Of a stretch of DNA of 64,000 nt, positions 24,093 to 32,172 are shown one piece after another. The DNA comes from JBFWVD01 sp050246915. Its GTDB lineage: Bacteria > Actinomycetota > Acidimicrobiia > Acidimicrobiales > Ilumatobacteraceae. The notes below the pieces were generated by a model. That model saw only the letters and a list, made by a program, of their open reading frames with translations. It had not been told where the DNA came from and did no database searches. The position numbers and the translations under genes were made by a program. The stretch covers positions 25,686 to 89,685 of the forward strand of contig JBFWVD010000012.1 in NCBI GenBank assembly GCA_050246915.1. Direction: 5' to 3'. How positions within the stretch are numbered: position 1 is the first letter of the stretch; every line of letters starts with the position of its first letter.

Positions 24093-25319
24093 ATGGACTT
24101 GGATCTGTCGCAGATGCCGCCGGTCATCCGCGCATCGCTGTACTCACAGATGGTGTTGGGCAAGGACGTGGACCTGGCCAGTCCGCAGCACGACTACCTC
24201 AAGATGATCGCCGCCGACAGCGGGCTCCACTGCCCGATGGAGGGCATCGCCTTCTCGTTCAGCCGAGATGTGACCGACTACGTCTTGCGTCATCACGAGC
24301 TGTTCTCCTCCGACTGCCTGATGCCGCTCGGCAACGTGCGACCGCTCATCCCGCTCAACGTGGATCCTCCCAAGCAGTCGAAGTACCGCAAGATCCTCGA
24401 CCCGTTGTTCGCCCCGAAGAAGATGGACGCCCTCGAGGGCGATGTCACCGCTCGGGCGAACTACTTCATCGATCAGTTCATCGCCAAGGGCGAGTGCAAC
24501 TTCACCGAGGACTTCGCCGAGCTGTTCCCGTCCGCGGTGTTCCTCAGCCTCATGGGCCTCCCATGGGAGCACCTACATCAGCTGCTCGCCCTGCGCGACG
24601 GCATCTTGCACAGCGAGAAGATCAACCCTGCGGCCGCCGTCGATCCGACGGCCCGCTTCGAGGTGATGAACAGCACCGGACAGAAGATCTACGACTACTT
24701 CAATGCCGAGCTCGACGCTCGTGAGGCCAAGCCCACCGACGACATCCTCACCCACTTCATCACCGCCCAGGTCGACGGCGACAAGATGACCCGTGAGGAG
24801 ATCCTCGATCTCTGCTATTTGTTCCTCATCGCCGGGCTCGACACCGTGAGCGACTCGCTCACGTGCATGTGGGCCTATCTGGCAGCGAACCCCGAACAGC
24901 GCGAGCGCATCGTCAACGACCCGTCGGTCATCCCCAACGCGGTCGAGGAAATGCTCCGCTTCGAGACGCCGGTTCCCTATGGCGTGGCCCGCACGGCGAC
25001 TCGTGACGTCACGCTGCCCAACGGAGCCACGGTCAGCCAGGGCACCGCGGTGATCGTGTCCTACGGCGGCGCCAACATCGACCCCAAGGAGTTCCCCGAC
25101 GGCCTCGAGGTGAACTTCGATCGCCCCGACAACCGCCACATCGCCTTCGGTGGCGGCGTGCACCGCTGCCTCGGCTCACACCTGGCGCGGCGCGAACTGC
25201 GCATCGCCTTGGCCGAGTGGCACAAGCGCATCCCGGTGTACTCCATCAAGCCCGGGCACGAGGACCTGCAGTTCCCGCCTGGGCTGCGGCACGTGCACGA
25301 TCTGATGCTCGTGTGGTGA
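24093..25319 (+). CDS. Cytochrome P450
   Basis: The 408-residue soluble bacterial P450 is a heme monooxygenase acting on a hydrophobic substrate. The I-helix oxygen-activation motif is AGLDTVSDS. The ExxR is in EEMLRFETP, and the heme loop FGGGVHRCLGSHLARREL puts the axial Cys at about residue 359. The length and lack of an N-terminal anchor match class I bacterial enzymes that need a separate ferredoxin and reductase, neither of which is adjacent. ATG 24093 has GGGGAG nine bases upstream. The stop overlaps the next gene start by one base (TGATG), so the VOC protein is coupled. Confidence 0.94.
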   Translation: MDLDLSQMPPVIRASLYSQMVLGKDVDLASPQHDYLKMIAADSGLHCPMEGIAFSFSRDVTDYVLRHHELFSSDCLMPLGNVRPLIPLNVDPPKQSKYRKILDPLFAPKKMDALEGDVTARANYFIDQFIAKGECNFTEDFAELFPSAVFLSLMGLPWEHLHQLLALRDGILHSEKINPAAAVDPTARFEVMNSTGQKIYDYFNAELDAREAKPTDDILTHFITAQVDGDKMTREEILDLCYLFLIAGLDTVSDSLTCMWAYLAANPEQRERIVNDPSVIPNAVEEMLRFETPVPYGVARTATRDVTLPNGATVSQGTAVIVSYGGANIDPKEFPDGLEVNFDRPDNRHIAFGGGVHRCLGSHLARRELRIALAEWHKRIPVYSIKPGHEDLQFPPGLRHVHDLMLVW

Positions 25320-25723
25320 TGCACCTCCAGCACGTCGCCCTGATCGTCGACGACTACGACCGCGCCATCGAGTTCTTCGTCTCGGTCCTCGGGTTCGAGC
25401 TGATCGAGGACTCACCCTCGCTCACGAACGATGGGCGACCCAAGCGTTGGGTGGTGGTGCGGCCGCCGGGCGCCGTCACTGGTCTCCTACTCGCGCAAGC
25501 CGATGGCGAGCAGCAACAACGAGCGGTGGGCGAGCAATTCGCTGGCCGCGTCGGCCTGTTCCTGCGCGTTGACGACTTCGACCCTACGTACCAACGGATG
25601 AGAGCAGCGAACGTCGAGTTCATCGGCGAACCGCGTCATGAGGCGTATGGCAGCGTGGTCGTGTTCCGCGACATCGCCGGAAATCGTTGGGATCTGTTGG
25701 GCCCAGCACCGGCGTCAAGTTGA
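25319..25723 (+). CDS. VOC/glyoxalase-like protein
   Basis: The 134-residue protein has the VOC beta-alpha-beta-beta-beta repeat: MHLQHVALIVDDYDRAIEFF, LGFELIEDSP, and in the second half VGLFLRVDDFDPTYQRM and VVFRDIAGNRWDLLGP. Metal ligands would be His5 and the Glu/His of the paired strands. VOC proteins include dioxygenases, isomerases and resistance proteins, and the reaction is unknown. It is translationally coupled to the P450. The stop codon lies in the loop of a 16-bp hairpin. Confidence 0.85.
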   Translation: MHLQHVALIVDDYDRAIEFFVSVLGFELIEDSPSLTNDGRPKRWVVVRPPGAVTGLLLAQADGEQQQRAVGEQFAGRVGLFLRVDDFDPTYQRMRAANVEFIGEPRHEAYGSVVVFRDIAGNRWDLLGPAPASS

Positions 25724-25739
25724 CTTGACGCCGGTGCTG
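25704..25739. terminator. Perfect 16-bp hairpin between convergent genes
   Basis: Bases 25704-25719 pair perfectly with 25724-25739 around a TTGA loop. The stop codon of the VOC gene (25721-25723) lies at the loop. The hairpin sits at the meeting point of the P450-VOC unit and the amidohydrolase (ends 25750). It lacks a U-tract, so a bidirectional or Rho-assisted terminator or an mRNA 3' stabiliser is likely. Its central 16 bases match the GTCAA-N6-TTGAC palindrome. Confidence 0.65.
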
Positions 25740-25749
25740 TGACCGGGGA

Positions 25750-26967
25750 TCAGAGGCCGAGCAGGCCCTTCAAGTTGTCGGCCATCACCTTGCGGACCTC
25801 AGCGGCGTTGAACTCGGCGAGGTGCTCGATGTAGTCACCGGGGGTCACGAGGCCCTCGGGATGCGGCCAGTCGGAGCCGAGCATGATGCGATCGGCCCCG
25901 GCCAGTTCCTTCAGCGTCGACAGGTTGTCCTCGTAGAACGGCGAGATGTACACGTGCTCGCGCAGCACCTCGACCGGATCGGCGGTGAACACCTGAGGCA
26001 TCTTGGCGTAGGTGGACTTGGCCCGGGCGTACAGCGACGACGCCCACTTCGAGCCCAGCTCGATGGTGGCGACCTTGAGCTTGGGATGACGGTGGAACAC
26101 GTTGTGGGCGACGAGGGCGGCGATCGACTCCTCGATCGGGCGCTCGTACTGGGTGGCCATCAGCTCGATGAGCGCACCGGAGTAGAACGAACCGAGCTTG
26201 CTCTCGCCCCAACGAGCCGAGTCGGCGTCATAGCCGGAATCGGCGGCGTGGAACACCGCGAACATGCCGAGCTCGGTGAGCTTCGACCAGATCACGTCGT
26301 GGCGAGCATCGCCCAGTGACCAGTGGTGCACACCGTCCGTGACGGGGCTCGGACGCAACACGATGAACTTGGCGCCCTTCGAATGCGCCCACGTGATCTC
26401 GCTGACCGCGAACTCCGGGTCGATGAACGACAACAGCGGGCCGGTGAAGATGCGGTTCTCGTAGTTGAAACCCCAGTCCTCGAGCAGCCAACGGTTGTAG
26501 GCGGTGAGGATGGCGACGAGCGCCTCGGGGTTGGTCTTGAACTGCTCCTCGACGTAGAGACCGAAGCTCGGGAGCATCAGGCAGCCCTCGACGCCCTGGC
26601 GATCGAGCTCGGCGAGCCGGGCCTCCCGATTGCGGTACTCACGACGGGTGGGTTCTTCTTCGCCCAGCAGCTCGGCAGCCGACTTGCCCTCGGGGTTGTT
26701 CCCCTTGAACATCTCGCTGAGGGCGCCGGGCTTGGCGATGGGGTTGTAGCTGGCGTTGGCCATCTTGGAGAAGACGTGGCCGTCGAGGATGAGGCGACGT
26801 CGACCGTCGATATCCACCCAACGAACCAAGCGCTTGTACTGGGACGGGAGATAGCGGGTGAGCGCATCCTCGGGCTCGTAGTAGTGCTGATCGGCGTCGA
26901 AGAGGGCGTATCCGATCCGCTCGTCGATGACCAACGGTGACGTGATGTTCGACACGACGCACCCCAT
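25750..26967 (-). CDS. Amidohydrolase_2 family metal-dependent hydrolase
   Basis: The 405-residue TIM-barrel protein belongs to the COG2159/ACMSD-like group, which includes decarboxylases and hydrolases of aromatic and cyclic intermediates. Visible blocks are ALFDADQHYYEPEDA (the first His-x-His replaced by D-Q-H), a central FAVFHAADSGYD with the metal-binding His, and IMLGSDWPHPEG with the catalytic Asp. This subgroup is abundant in actinobacterial steroid and xenobiotic gene sets. ATG 26967 is chosen; GTG four codons later is possible, and the longer frame to 27129 is not conserved-looking. It is convergent to the P450-VOC unit. Confidence 0.86.
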   Translation of the reverse strand: MGCVVSNITSPLVIDERIGYALFDADQHYYEPEDALTRYLPSQYKRLVRWVDIDGRRRLILDGHVFSKMANASYNPIAKPGALSEMFKGNNPEGKSAAELLGEEEPTRREYRNREARLAELDRQGVEGCLMLPSFGLYVEEQFKTNPEALVAILTAYNRWLLEDWGFNYENRIFTGPLLSFIDPEFAVSEITWAHSKGAKFIVLRPSPVTDGVHHWSLGDARHDVIWSKLTELGMFAVFHAADSGYDADSARWGESKLGSFYSGALIELMATQYERPIEESIAALVAHNVFHRHPKLKVATIELGSKWASSLYARAKSTYAKMPQVFTADPVEVLREHVYISPFYEDNLSTLKELAGADRIMLGSDWPHPEGLVTPGDYIEHLAEFNAAEVRKVMADNLKGLLGL

Positions 26968-27155
26968 TTCTGCAGCCCATGGGCCGCCAACATTCGTCTG
27001 GTACGCCCAAGTTACCGGGAAAGGGCCCCCTACTGGCCAGACGAGAGCCCCACTGGTCCACGAGAGGTCAGGTCCCTGACGCATCTTGAGGCCTCGAACG
27101 CCAGCACGACCACATGGTCGGTGAGCCACAGCACCGATCGACGGGTGCCGATCGG

Positions 27156-28514
27156 TCAGCGACAGGTCGGGTCGTCGGCCGGCAGGACCGTTTTCTCTTG
27201 TTGGAGAACTTCCTCTTCCACGACGACGACGGGCACCGTCGCATCGCTCACCACCGACGATGGGGAGGCCGACGTCGTCGGGTCCGACGAGAGCGTCGTC
27301 GCCGTCGACGTGTCGCCGGTGTCGGGCAGTGGTCCGCCCGTCAGCTCATCGGCGGTCTTGGTCGTTGCCGGCGCCGCCTCACCCCGGAAGATCTTCAGGA
27401 CGTTCGTGTTGGTCTCCGTGTCGAGCAACCTGATGTAGGTCCGGTTCACATCGACCCCTTCGAGGGTGAAGGTGCGGATGTCGGCCGGATCGATCCCACG
27501 CATCGCCCGAGCCAGGTCAACGAACCGTGATACCTCCACTCCCTCCGGTAGGTCCACGTTGTCGAACACCGCGTCGACCACATCGTCGAGCATCCGCAGG
27601 TTGGTGGCGATACCAGCGTTGGACAGCTTCTGGGCGATGCGCTTGATCAGGTCCTGCTGGCGCTTCACCCGGCTCCAATCATTCCCGGGATCGTCACGCC
27701 ACGACCTACCGTCATCGGAACTCCTCATGTGCCGGCTCCGGGCGTACGCCAACGCCTCCGTACCGCCCAGTTCGACGCAACCTGGAGTGACAGCAAACCC
27801 CGTATTCGTGTCCTTGGCATAGACATCGAACGGGATCTTCACGCCACCGACCGCGTCGACGAGATCTTTGAACCCACAGAACCCGATCGACGCGAACCCG
27901 TTGATCGGGAGGTCGAAGTTCTGCTTGATCGTTTCGATCAACACGCCGGGGTCGTCTGGGTCGTACGCGGTGTTGATCCTGTTCTCCGACTTCCTCCCAG
28001 CGATCTTCACCCGCAGATCACGCGGGAAGGACAAGATCGCCGCGAACTTCGTCTTCGGATCGATGCGCAGCACCATGATCGTGTCGCTCCGCCCGTCGCC
28101 CAGACCGTCCCCGAACGCTCCGGCGTACTGGCTCTTCGGATCGATGCCGCAGTTGGCCTTGGTCCGCTTGTCCGTGCCGGTCAGCAACCAGTTCTCCGCG
28201 TCGGGTACGACGATCTCCTCGGCATCCGACGTTTGGCCGGACGGTTCACCGATCGTGCCCGCACCGGCCGTGCCCTTGTTGGAGGCCTGCGACGAACGAT
28301 CGATCGGCGTGACCGGGTCGAGATGGCCGAGCACGTTGGGGATCCGGGAGATGCTCTCGACCTTGCCCCGCCCATAGTTCAGCGCCCAGGCCCCGCTCAA
28401 GCAGGCCATCGCCACCATCACATTGAGACCGATGACCCCGCGTTGGGGCCAGGTCCTGCGCAACTGTCGCTTCTTCGGCACCGAGCGTTCGCCCCGACGA
28501 TGCAACACGATCAT
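27156..28514 (-). CDS. LytR-CpsA-Psr (LCP) family cell-wall ligase
   Basis: The 452-residue membrane-anchored protein has one N-terminal TM (GLNVMVAMACLSGAWAL) and an extracellular LCP domain. The domain shows RSDTIMVLRIDPKTK, LSFPRDLRV, INGFASIGFCGFKDLVDAVGG and ALAYARSRHM, which carry the conserved Arg/Asp that bind polyprenyl pyrophosphate and Mg. LCP enzymes attach teichoic acids, arabinogalactan or capsules to peptidoglycan. The tail is Ser/Thr/Pro-rich (TSTATTLSSDPTTSASPSS). ATG 28514 has AGGGAAG upstream. It lies 23 bp downstream of a 54-residue membrane protein gene on the same strand. Confidence 0.92.
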   Translation of the reverse strand: MIVLHRRGERSVPKKRQLRRTWPQRGVIGLNVMVAMACLSGAWALNYGRGKVESISRIPNVLGHLDPVTPIDRSSQASNKGTAGAGTIGEPSGQTSDAEEIVVPDAENWLLTGTDKRTKANCGIDPKSQYAGAFGDGLGDGRSDTIMVLRIDPKTKFAAILSFPRDLRVKIAGRKSENRINTAYDPDDPGVLIETIKQNFDLPINGFASIGFCGFKDLVDAVGGVKIPFDVYAKDTNTGFAVTPGCVELGGTEALAYARSRHMRSSDDGRSWRDDPGNDWSRVKRQQDLIKRIAQKLSNAGIATNLRMLDDVVDAVFDNVDLPEGVEVSRFVDLARAMRGIDPADIRTFTLEGVDVNRTYIRLLDTETNTNVLKIFRGEAAPATTKTADELTGGPLPDTGDTSTATTLSSDPTTSASPSSVVSDATVPVVVVEEEVLQQEKTVLPADDPTCR

Positions 28515-28537
28515 CTACTTCCCTGGTGGCATTCGAC

Positions 28538-28702
28538 TCAGGCCCCGAGCATGGCCCAAACGGCGAGCACGACGAACGGTGTCACTGCTGCGACGAAGAA
28601 GCACCAGTCCCGGCGCCGCCATCGACGAGATGTGCCCGGATCGAGAGACCGCGCCTGATTGATCGAGCTATGCGCGTCTGCTGAACCACCACCGCCCGCC
28701 AT
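28538..28702 (-). CDS. Small single-TM membrane protein (54 aa)
   Basis: This short ORF fills the gap between the cupin and LCP genes on the same strand (spacing 20 and 23 bp). The product begins MAGGGGSADAHSSINQARSL, has a basic stretch (SRRWRRRDW), then one hydrophobic helix (CFFVAAVTPFVVLAVWAML) and ends at once. The positive-inside pattern suggests N-in topology with the C-terminus at the outer face. ATG 28702 has only a weak ribosome-binding site. It could be a partner of the LCP protein. The family is not recognised. Confidence 0.6.
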   Translation of the reverse strand: MAGGGGSADAHSSINQARSLDPGTSRRWRRRDWCFFVAAVTPFVVLAVWAMLGA

Positions 28703-28722
28703 GATCGGACGCTATCGGATCG

Positions 28723-29217
28723 TCAGCGTTGCTCGGCGCGCAGGCCGACGAGCACGGTGGCGATCGCGCACCCCTCGGGTCCGGCCTTCCACGAGTGCTT
28801 CACACCGTTCACCAACATCGTGTCTCCCCCGCGGAGCAGCACGGGTCCGGTCTCGAGACCGAGCTCCACCTCACCCGACAGCACCACGGCGTAGTCGACC
28901 GTCGGCGTGGAGTGCATCGGCACCTCCAAACCAGGCCCCATGTGGGTGAGGATCCACTTGGTGTGAGCGCTCGGCGTGTCGTAGTCGGGAGCAACGATGC
29001 CCACCGTTGGATCACTCTGGAGCATCTCGGGCTGGGCGTTGAGGTTCCAGAGCTCGAAAACCACTGCCTCACGCGCCCGAACGGGTGAGGGTGCACTGGT
29101 CCCGTCGATCGTGCTGGCGTCGGACATCGAGCGGGCATGAAAGGCGACCGGTGCTGGTCCATCTGACAACACCGTCGAGCGTCCCTGCTCGTCGACACCA
29201 GTGATGACTCGTCTCAT
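28723..29217 (-). CDS. Cupin-domain protein
   Basis: The 164-residue protein has a single RmlC-like cupin. Motif 1 is HMGPGLEVPMHSTPTVDYAVVLSGEVEL, read as GPGLEVPMHS plus the DYAVVLSGEVEL strand, and motif 2 is LLRGGDTMLVNGVKHSW. One metal His of motif 1 and the motif 2 His are present, so metal binding is plausible. The longer N-terminal strand region has VVFELWNLN. Similar proteins are small dioxygenases or sugar/ligand-binding regulators. ATG 29217 has GAGGAG upstream. A palindromic operator candidate lies 50 bp upstream, at the end of the SDR gene. Confidence 0.82.
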   Translation of the reverse strand: MRRVITGVDEQGRSTVLSDGPAPVAFHARSMSDASTIDGTSAPSPVRAREAVVFELWNLNAQPEMLQSDPTVGIVAPDYDTPSAHTKWILTHMGPGLEVPMHSTPTVDYAVVLSGEVELGLETGPVLLRGGDTMLVNGVKHSWKAGPEGCAIATVLVGLRAEQR

Positions 29218-29266
29218 GACGTTCTCCTCGTCTCGAACTCGTTCCGGCACGTCGGGGGAACGACGC

Positions 29267-29282
29267 GTCAATTTCAATTGAT
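29267..29282. promoter_or_regulatory. Candidate operator, GTCAA-N6-TTGAT (one mismatch to palindrome)
   Basis: GTCAATTTCAATTGAT spans the SDR stop codon and lies 50 bp upstream of the cupin start, a promoter-like position on the minus strand. It shares 5-6-5 spacing and nine of ten arm bases with the exact copy at 23812-23827, including the CAATTGA core. Confidence 0.35.
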
Positions 29283-30086
29283 GGATGGACTCGCGCCACC
29301 GTCGACGCGCAGATTGGCGCCAGTGATGAAGTCGGCCTTCGTGCTGGCGACATAGGCGACAAGGTCGGCCACGTCCTCCACCCGACCGATGCGGTTCACC
29401 GTCTGAATCACGTAGGTGCGCAACACGAATTGCTCCACCTCAGCGCGGGTTGCCAACCCCTGCTGTCGACCGACCTCGTCGAGCCAGCCGGACACACCGG
29501 GTGTGTCGATCATTCCGGGTGATATGGCGTTGACCGTGACACCGGTGTTGGCCAACGCCTTCGCTGCACCGAGCGCAAGATTGGTCATGCCGGCCTTCGC
29601 CGACGCATAGTCGGCAAGCGTTCCGGTTGGAGTCGTGCCGATGCCGCTCGAGATCTGAATGATCCGCCCCCACCCACGTTCGGTCATCGCCGGCACCAAT
29701 CGGCTCATCAGGCGCATCGCCGCAATCACGTTCTTCTCATAGGTGGCGACGAAGTCCTCCGGCGGGACGTCCCAGAAGCTCGCTGCGCCGTGCTCACCAG
29801 CACGGCCCCCGGCGTTGTTCACCAAGATGTCCACGCCGCCGAGCCCGTCGAGGGCCTGGGCCACGACTGCATCGGCGCCGGCGTCGGTCGATACGTCCCC
29901 GAGGGCCAACACCGCCGCTCCGCCTGCGTCGCGGATGGCCTCGACGACCGCCTCACCGCGCGCTCGATCGCGCCCGTTGACGGCAACTGCTGTGCCCTCG
30001 GCCGCCAGTGCCTTGGCAATCGCCTCGCCGATCCCCATCGTTGCGCCGGTGACCAGTGCACGCTTTCCCCTGAGCCCAAGGTCCAT
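29274..30086 (-). CDS. SDR family oxidoreductase
   Basis: The 270-residue classical SDR has TGATMGIGEAIAKAL, ILVNNAGGRAG, the ISSGIGT region with catalytic Ser, and YASAK as Tyr-x-x-x-Lys. The C-terminal VDGGASPSIN has the usual DGG. ATG 30086 has AGAGGGA upstream. The sequence groups with 3-oxoacyl-ACP reductase-like proteins, but the substrate is open. It reads into the cupin (57-bp gap), so SDR-cupin-small protein-LCP may be one unit or two if the palindrome marks an internal promoter. Confidence 0.88.
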   Translation of the reverse strand: MDLGLRGKRALVTGATMGIGEAIAKALAAEGTAVAVNGRDRARGEAVVEAIRDAGGAAVLALGDVSTDAGADAVVAQALDGLGGVDILVNNAGGRAGEHGAASFWDVPPEDFVATYEKNVIAAMRLMSRLVPAMTERGWGRIIQISSGIGTTPTGTLADYASAKAGMTNLALGAAKALANTGVTVNAISPGMIDTPGVSGWLDEVGRQQGLATRAEVEQFVLRTYVIQTVNRIGRVEDVADLVAYVASTKADFITGANLRVDGGASPSIN

Positions 30087-30231
30087 GACATCCCTCTGAT
30101 TCCCCGAGCACGTCCATCGGGCTCCCCCGATGGCGCTCCTGTCGACCATGGACACTAGAGGCGCTCGGCTGCACGACGGTCAATCGCCACACGTCCAGAC
30201 GATGGGACCGACCTCGCTCGTATCATGCGGC

Positions 30232-31773
30232 GTGCTCTCCAACGGTCCCGCCTCCGACGCTGGCGACCTCACGCTCGCGGAGTACCTCCGCAAGATCCTC
30301 ACCGCCCGGGTGTACGAGGTCGCCGTCGAGACTCCCCTCGATGTCGCCGAAGGCCTGTCGGAGCGCTCGGGCAACACCGTTCTGCTCAAACGCGAAGACG
30401 ACCAGTCCGTGTTCAGCTTCAAGATCCGGGGCGCCTACAACAAGATGGTCGGCCTGACCGACGACCAGCGGCGTCGGGGCGTCATCTGCGCGTCAGCCGG
30501 CAACCACGCCCAAGGCGTAGCCATGAGCGCGCAGCGGCTCGGCATCGATGCCACGATCGTCATGCCCAGTACCACGCCACGAGTGAAGGTCGAAGCAGTC
30601 GCCGCGCTCGGCGGACACATCGTCCTCCACGGCGACACCTACTCGGATGCGGCAGAACGGGCGATCGAGCTCGAGCGTGAGCGTGGACTCACGTTCGTCC
30701 ACCCGTTCGACGATCCGGCCGTCATCGCCGGACAAGGCACGATCGCCATGGAGATCGTTCGTCAGCACGCCGGGCCCATCGACGCAGTGTTCGTACCCGT
30801 AGGAGGCGGCGGGCTCATCTCGGGCATCGCCGCCTACATGAAAGCCGTACGCCCGGAGATCCGCGTGGTTGGTGTGCAGGCCATCGACTCCGACGCCATG
30901 TCCCAGTCAGTGACCGCAGGCAACCGCGTCACGCTCAGCGACGTCGGCCTGTTCTGCGATGGCACGGCCGTGAAGATGGTGGGCGTCGAGACGTTCCGAC
31001 TGGCGCGCCAACTCGTGGATGAGTTCATCGTGGTGGACACCGACGCGGTGTGCGCGGCCATCAAGGACGTGTTCCAAGACACCCGCAGCATCTTGGAACC
31101 GGCCGGCGCCCTGAGCGTCGCGGGGCTGAAGGCATACGTCGAACGCACGGGGGCGCGCGACCAGACGCTGGTGGCCGTGGCGAGCGGTGCCAACATGAAC
31201 TTCGACCGTCTGCGTTTCGTGGCCGAACGAGCGGAGGAACGCGAGGCCCTGTTCGCCGTCACGATCCCCGAGGAGCGTGGTTCGTTCCGACGATTCTCCG
31301 AGCTCATCGGACCGCGCGCTGTCACGGAGTTCAACTACCGCATCTCCGATCGTGACGATGCACACGTCTTCGTCGGCATCGAGACCTTGAACCTTGCGGA
31401 CTCGACGACCATCGCTCAGGAGTTCGTCGCCGCCGGCTTCGCCACCGTCGATCTGACCCACGACGAGCTGGCGCAAGAACATGTGCGCCACATGGTCGGT
31501 GGCCGAACCCCATTGGCCCAGGACGAGCGGCTGTACCGATTCCTGTTCCCCGAGCGACCCGGGGCGCTGATGCGGTTCTTGTCGAACATGCACACCGACT
31601 GGAACATCAGCTTGTTCCACTATCGCAATCAAGGCGCCGACTACGGCCGCGTGCTCGTGGGGTTGCAGGTACCCCATCGCGACGATGAGGCGTTCACCAC
31701 GTTCCTCGAAACGCTGGCGTACCCATACACCGATGAGTCGACCAACCCGGTGTACCAACTGTTCCTGCGCTGA
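30232..31773 (+). CDS. ilvA: Threonine ammonia-lyase (biosynthetic, two ACT-like domains)
   Basis: The PLP enzyme deaminates threonine to 2-oxobutyrate for isoleucine synthesis. The 513-residue protein has the Schiff-base Lys64 in SVFSFKIRGAY, the phosphate-binding VPVGGGGLISGIAAYM and CASAGNHAQGVA. The last 190 residues form two ACT-like regulatory domains (SFRRFSELIG, NYRISDRDDAHVFVGIET; PGALMRFLSNMHTDWNISLFH as separate strands) for isoleucine/valine control. GTG 30232 fits the family's N-terminus and has no SD, so it may be leaderless; ATG 30202 is an alternative. It is divergent from the SDR at 30086. Confidence 0.93.
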   Translation: MLSNGPASDAGDLTLAEYLRKILTARVYEVAVETPLDVAEGLSERSGNTVLLKREDDQSVFSFKIRGAYNKMVGLTDDQRRRGVICASAGNHAQGVAMSAQRLGIDATIVMPSTTPRVKVEAVAALGGHIVLHGDTYSDAAERAIELERERGLTFVHPFDDPAVIAGQGTIAMEIVRQHAGPIDAVFVPVGGGGLISGIAAYMKAVRPEIRVVGVQAIDSDAMSQSVTAGNRVTLSDVGLFCDGTAVKMVGVETFRLARQLVDEFIVVDTDAVCAAIKDVFQDTRSILEPAGALSVAGLKAYVERTGARDQTLVAVASGANMNFDRLRFVAERAEEREALFAVTIPEERGSFRRFSELIGPRAVTEFNYRISDRDDAHVFVGIETLNLADSTTIAQEFVAAGFATVDLTHDELAQEHVRHMVGGRTPLAQDERLYRFLFPERPGALMRFLSNMHTDWNISLFHYRNQGADYGRVLVGLQVPHRDDEAFTTFLETLAYPYTDESTNPVYQLFLR

Positions 31774-31784
31774 GCGGCGTCAAC

Positions 31785-32162
31785 TCACATTGCGCCGACG
31801 TACACCCATCGTCCGTCGTCGCGGACGAAGGAGCTGCGTTCGTGGACCACTCCCGGCACGCCACCTCGGCGATGATGGGCCCGGAACTCGACCACGCCGA
31901 CCGTGTCGAGCGGACCTCCGGCCTCAGTGCTGAGGATCTCGAGCAGGACCCATTCATCGGCGGCGTCGACCCGCACCCGTCGCGGTCGTGTGGATGCATG
32001 CCACGATCGTTCGAGGTACGCCCCGTCACCAACGGCGAACGCGCTGTAGCGAGATCGCATGAGCTGCTCGGCGGTCAACGCCTGACGCGTCCCGGCGTGG
32101 ATCGCTCCACAACAGGAACCGAATGCGAGCCCGGTGCCGCACGGGCATCGTCGATCGAGCAC
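31785..32162 (-). CDS. YchJ-like protein with SEC-C motif
   Basis: The 125-residue protein has an N-terminal SEC-C zinc motif (RRCPCGTGLAFGSCCG) and then the YchJ/UPF0225 NTF2-like domain (LMRSRYSAFAVGDGAYLERSWH, VVEFRAHHRRGG, RDDGRWVYVG). SEC-C binds zinc and often contacts ribosomes or SecB; the family's exact role is unknown. GTG 32162 is the start. It is downstream of the CoA-transferase gene by 10 bp on the same strand. Confidence 0.88.
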   Translation of the reverse strand: MLDRRCPCGTGLAFGSCCGAIHAGTRQALTAEQLMRSRYSAFAVGDGAYLERSWHASTRPRRVRVDAADEWVLLEILSTEAGGPLDTVGVVEFRAHHRRGGVPGVVHERSSFVRDDGRWVYVGAM

Positions 32163-32172
32163 TGCTACTTAC

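Noticed and set aside
27133..27156. ACCGATCG/CGATCGGT inverted repeat as terminator of the LCP gene
   Set aside because: The stem is only 8 bp with no U-tract and partly overlaps the stop codon; the support is too weak.
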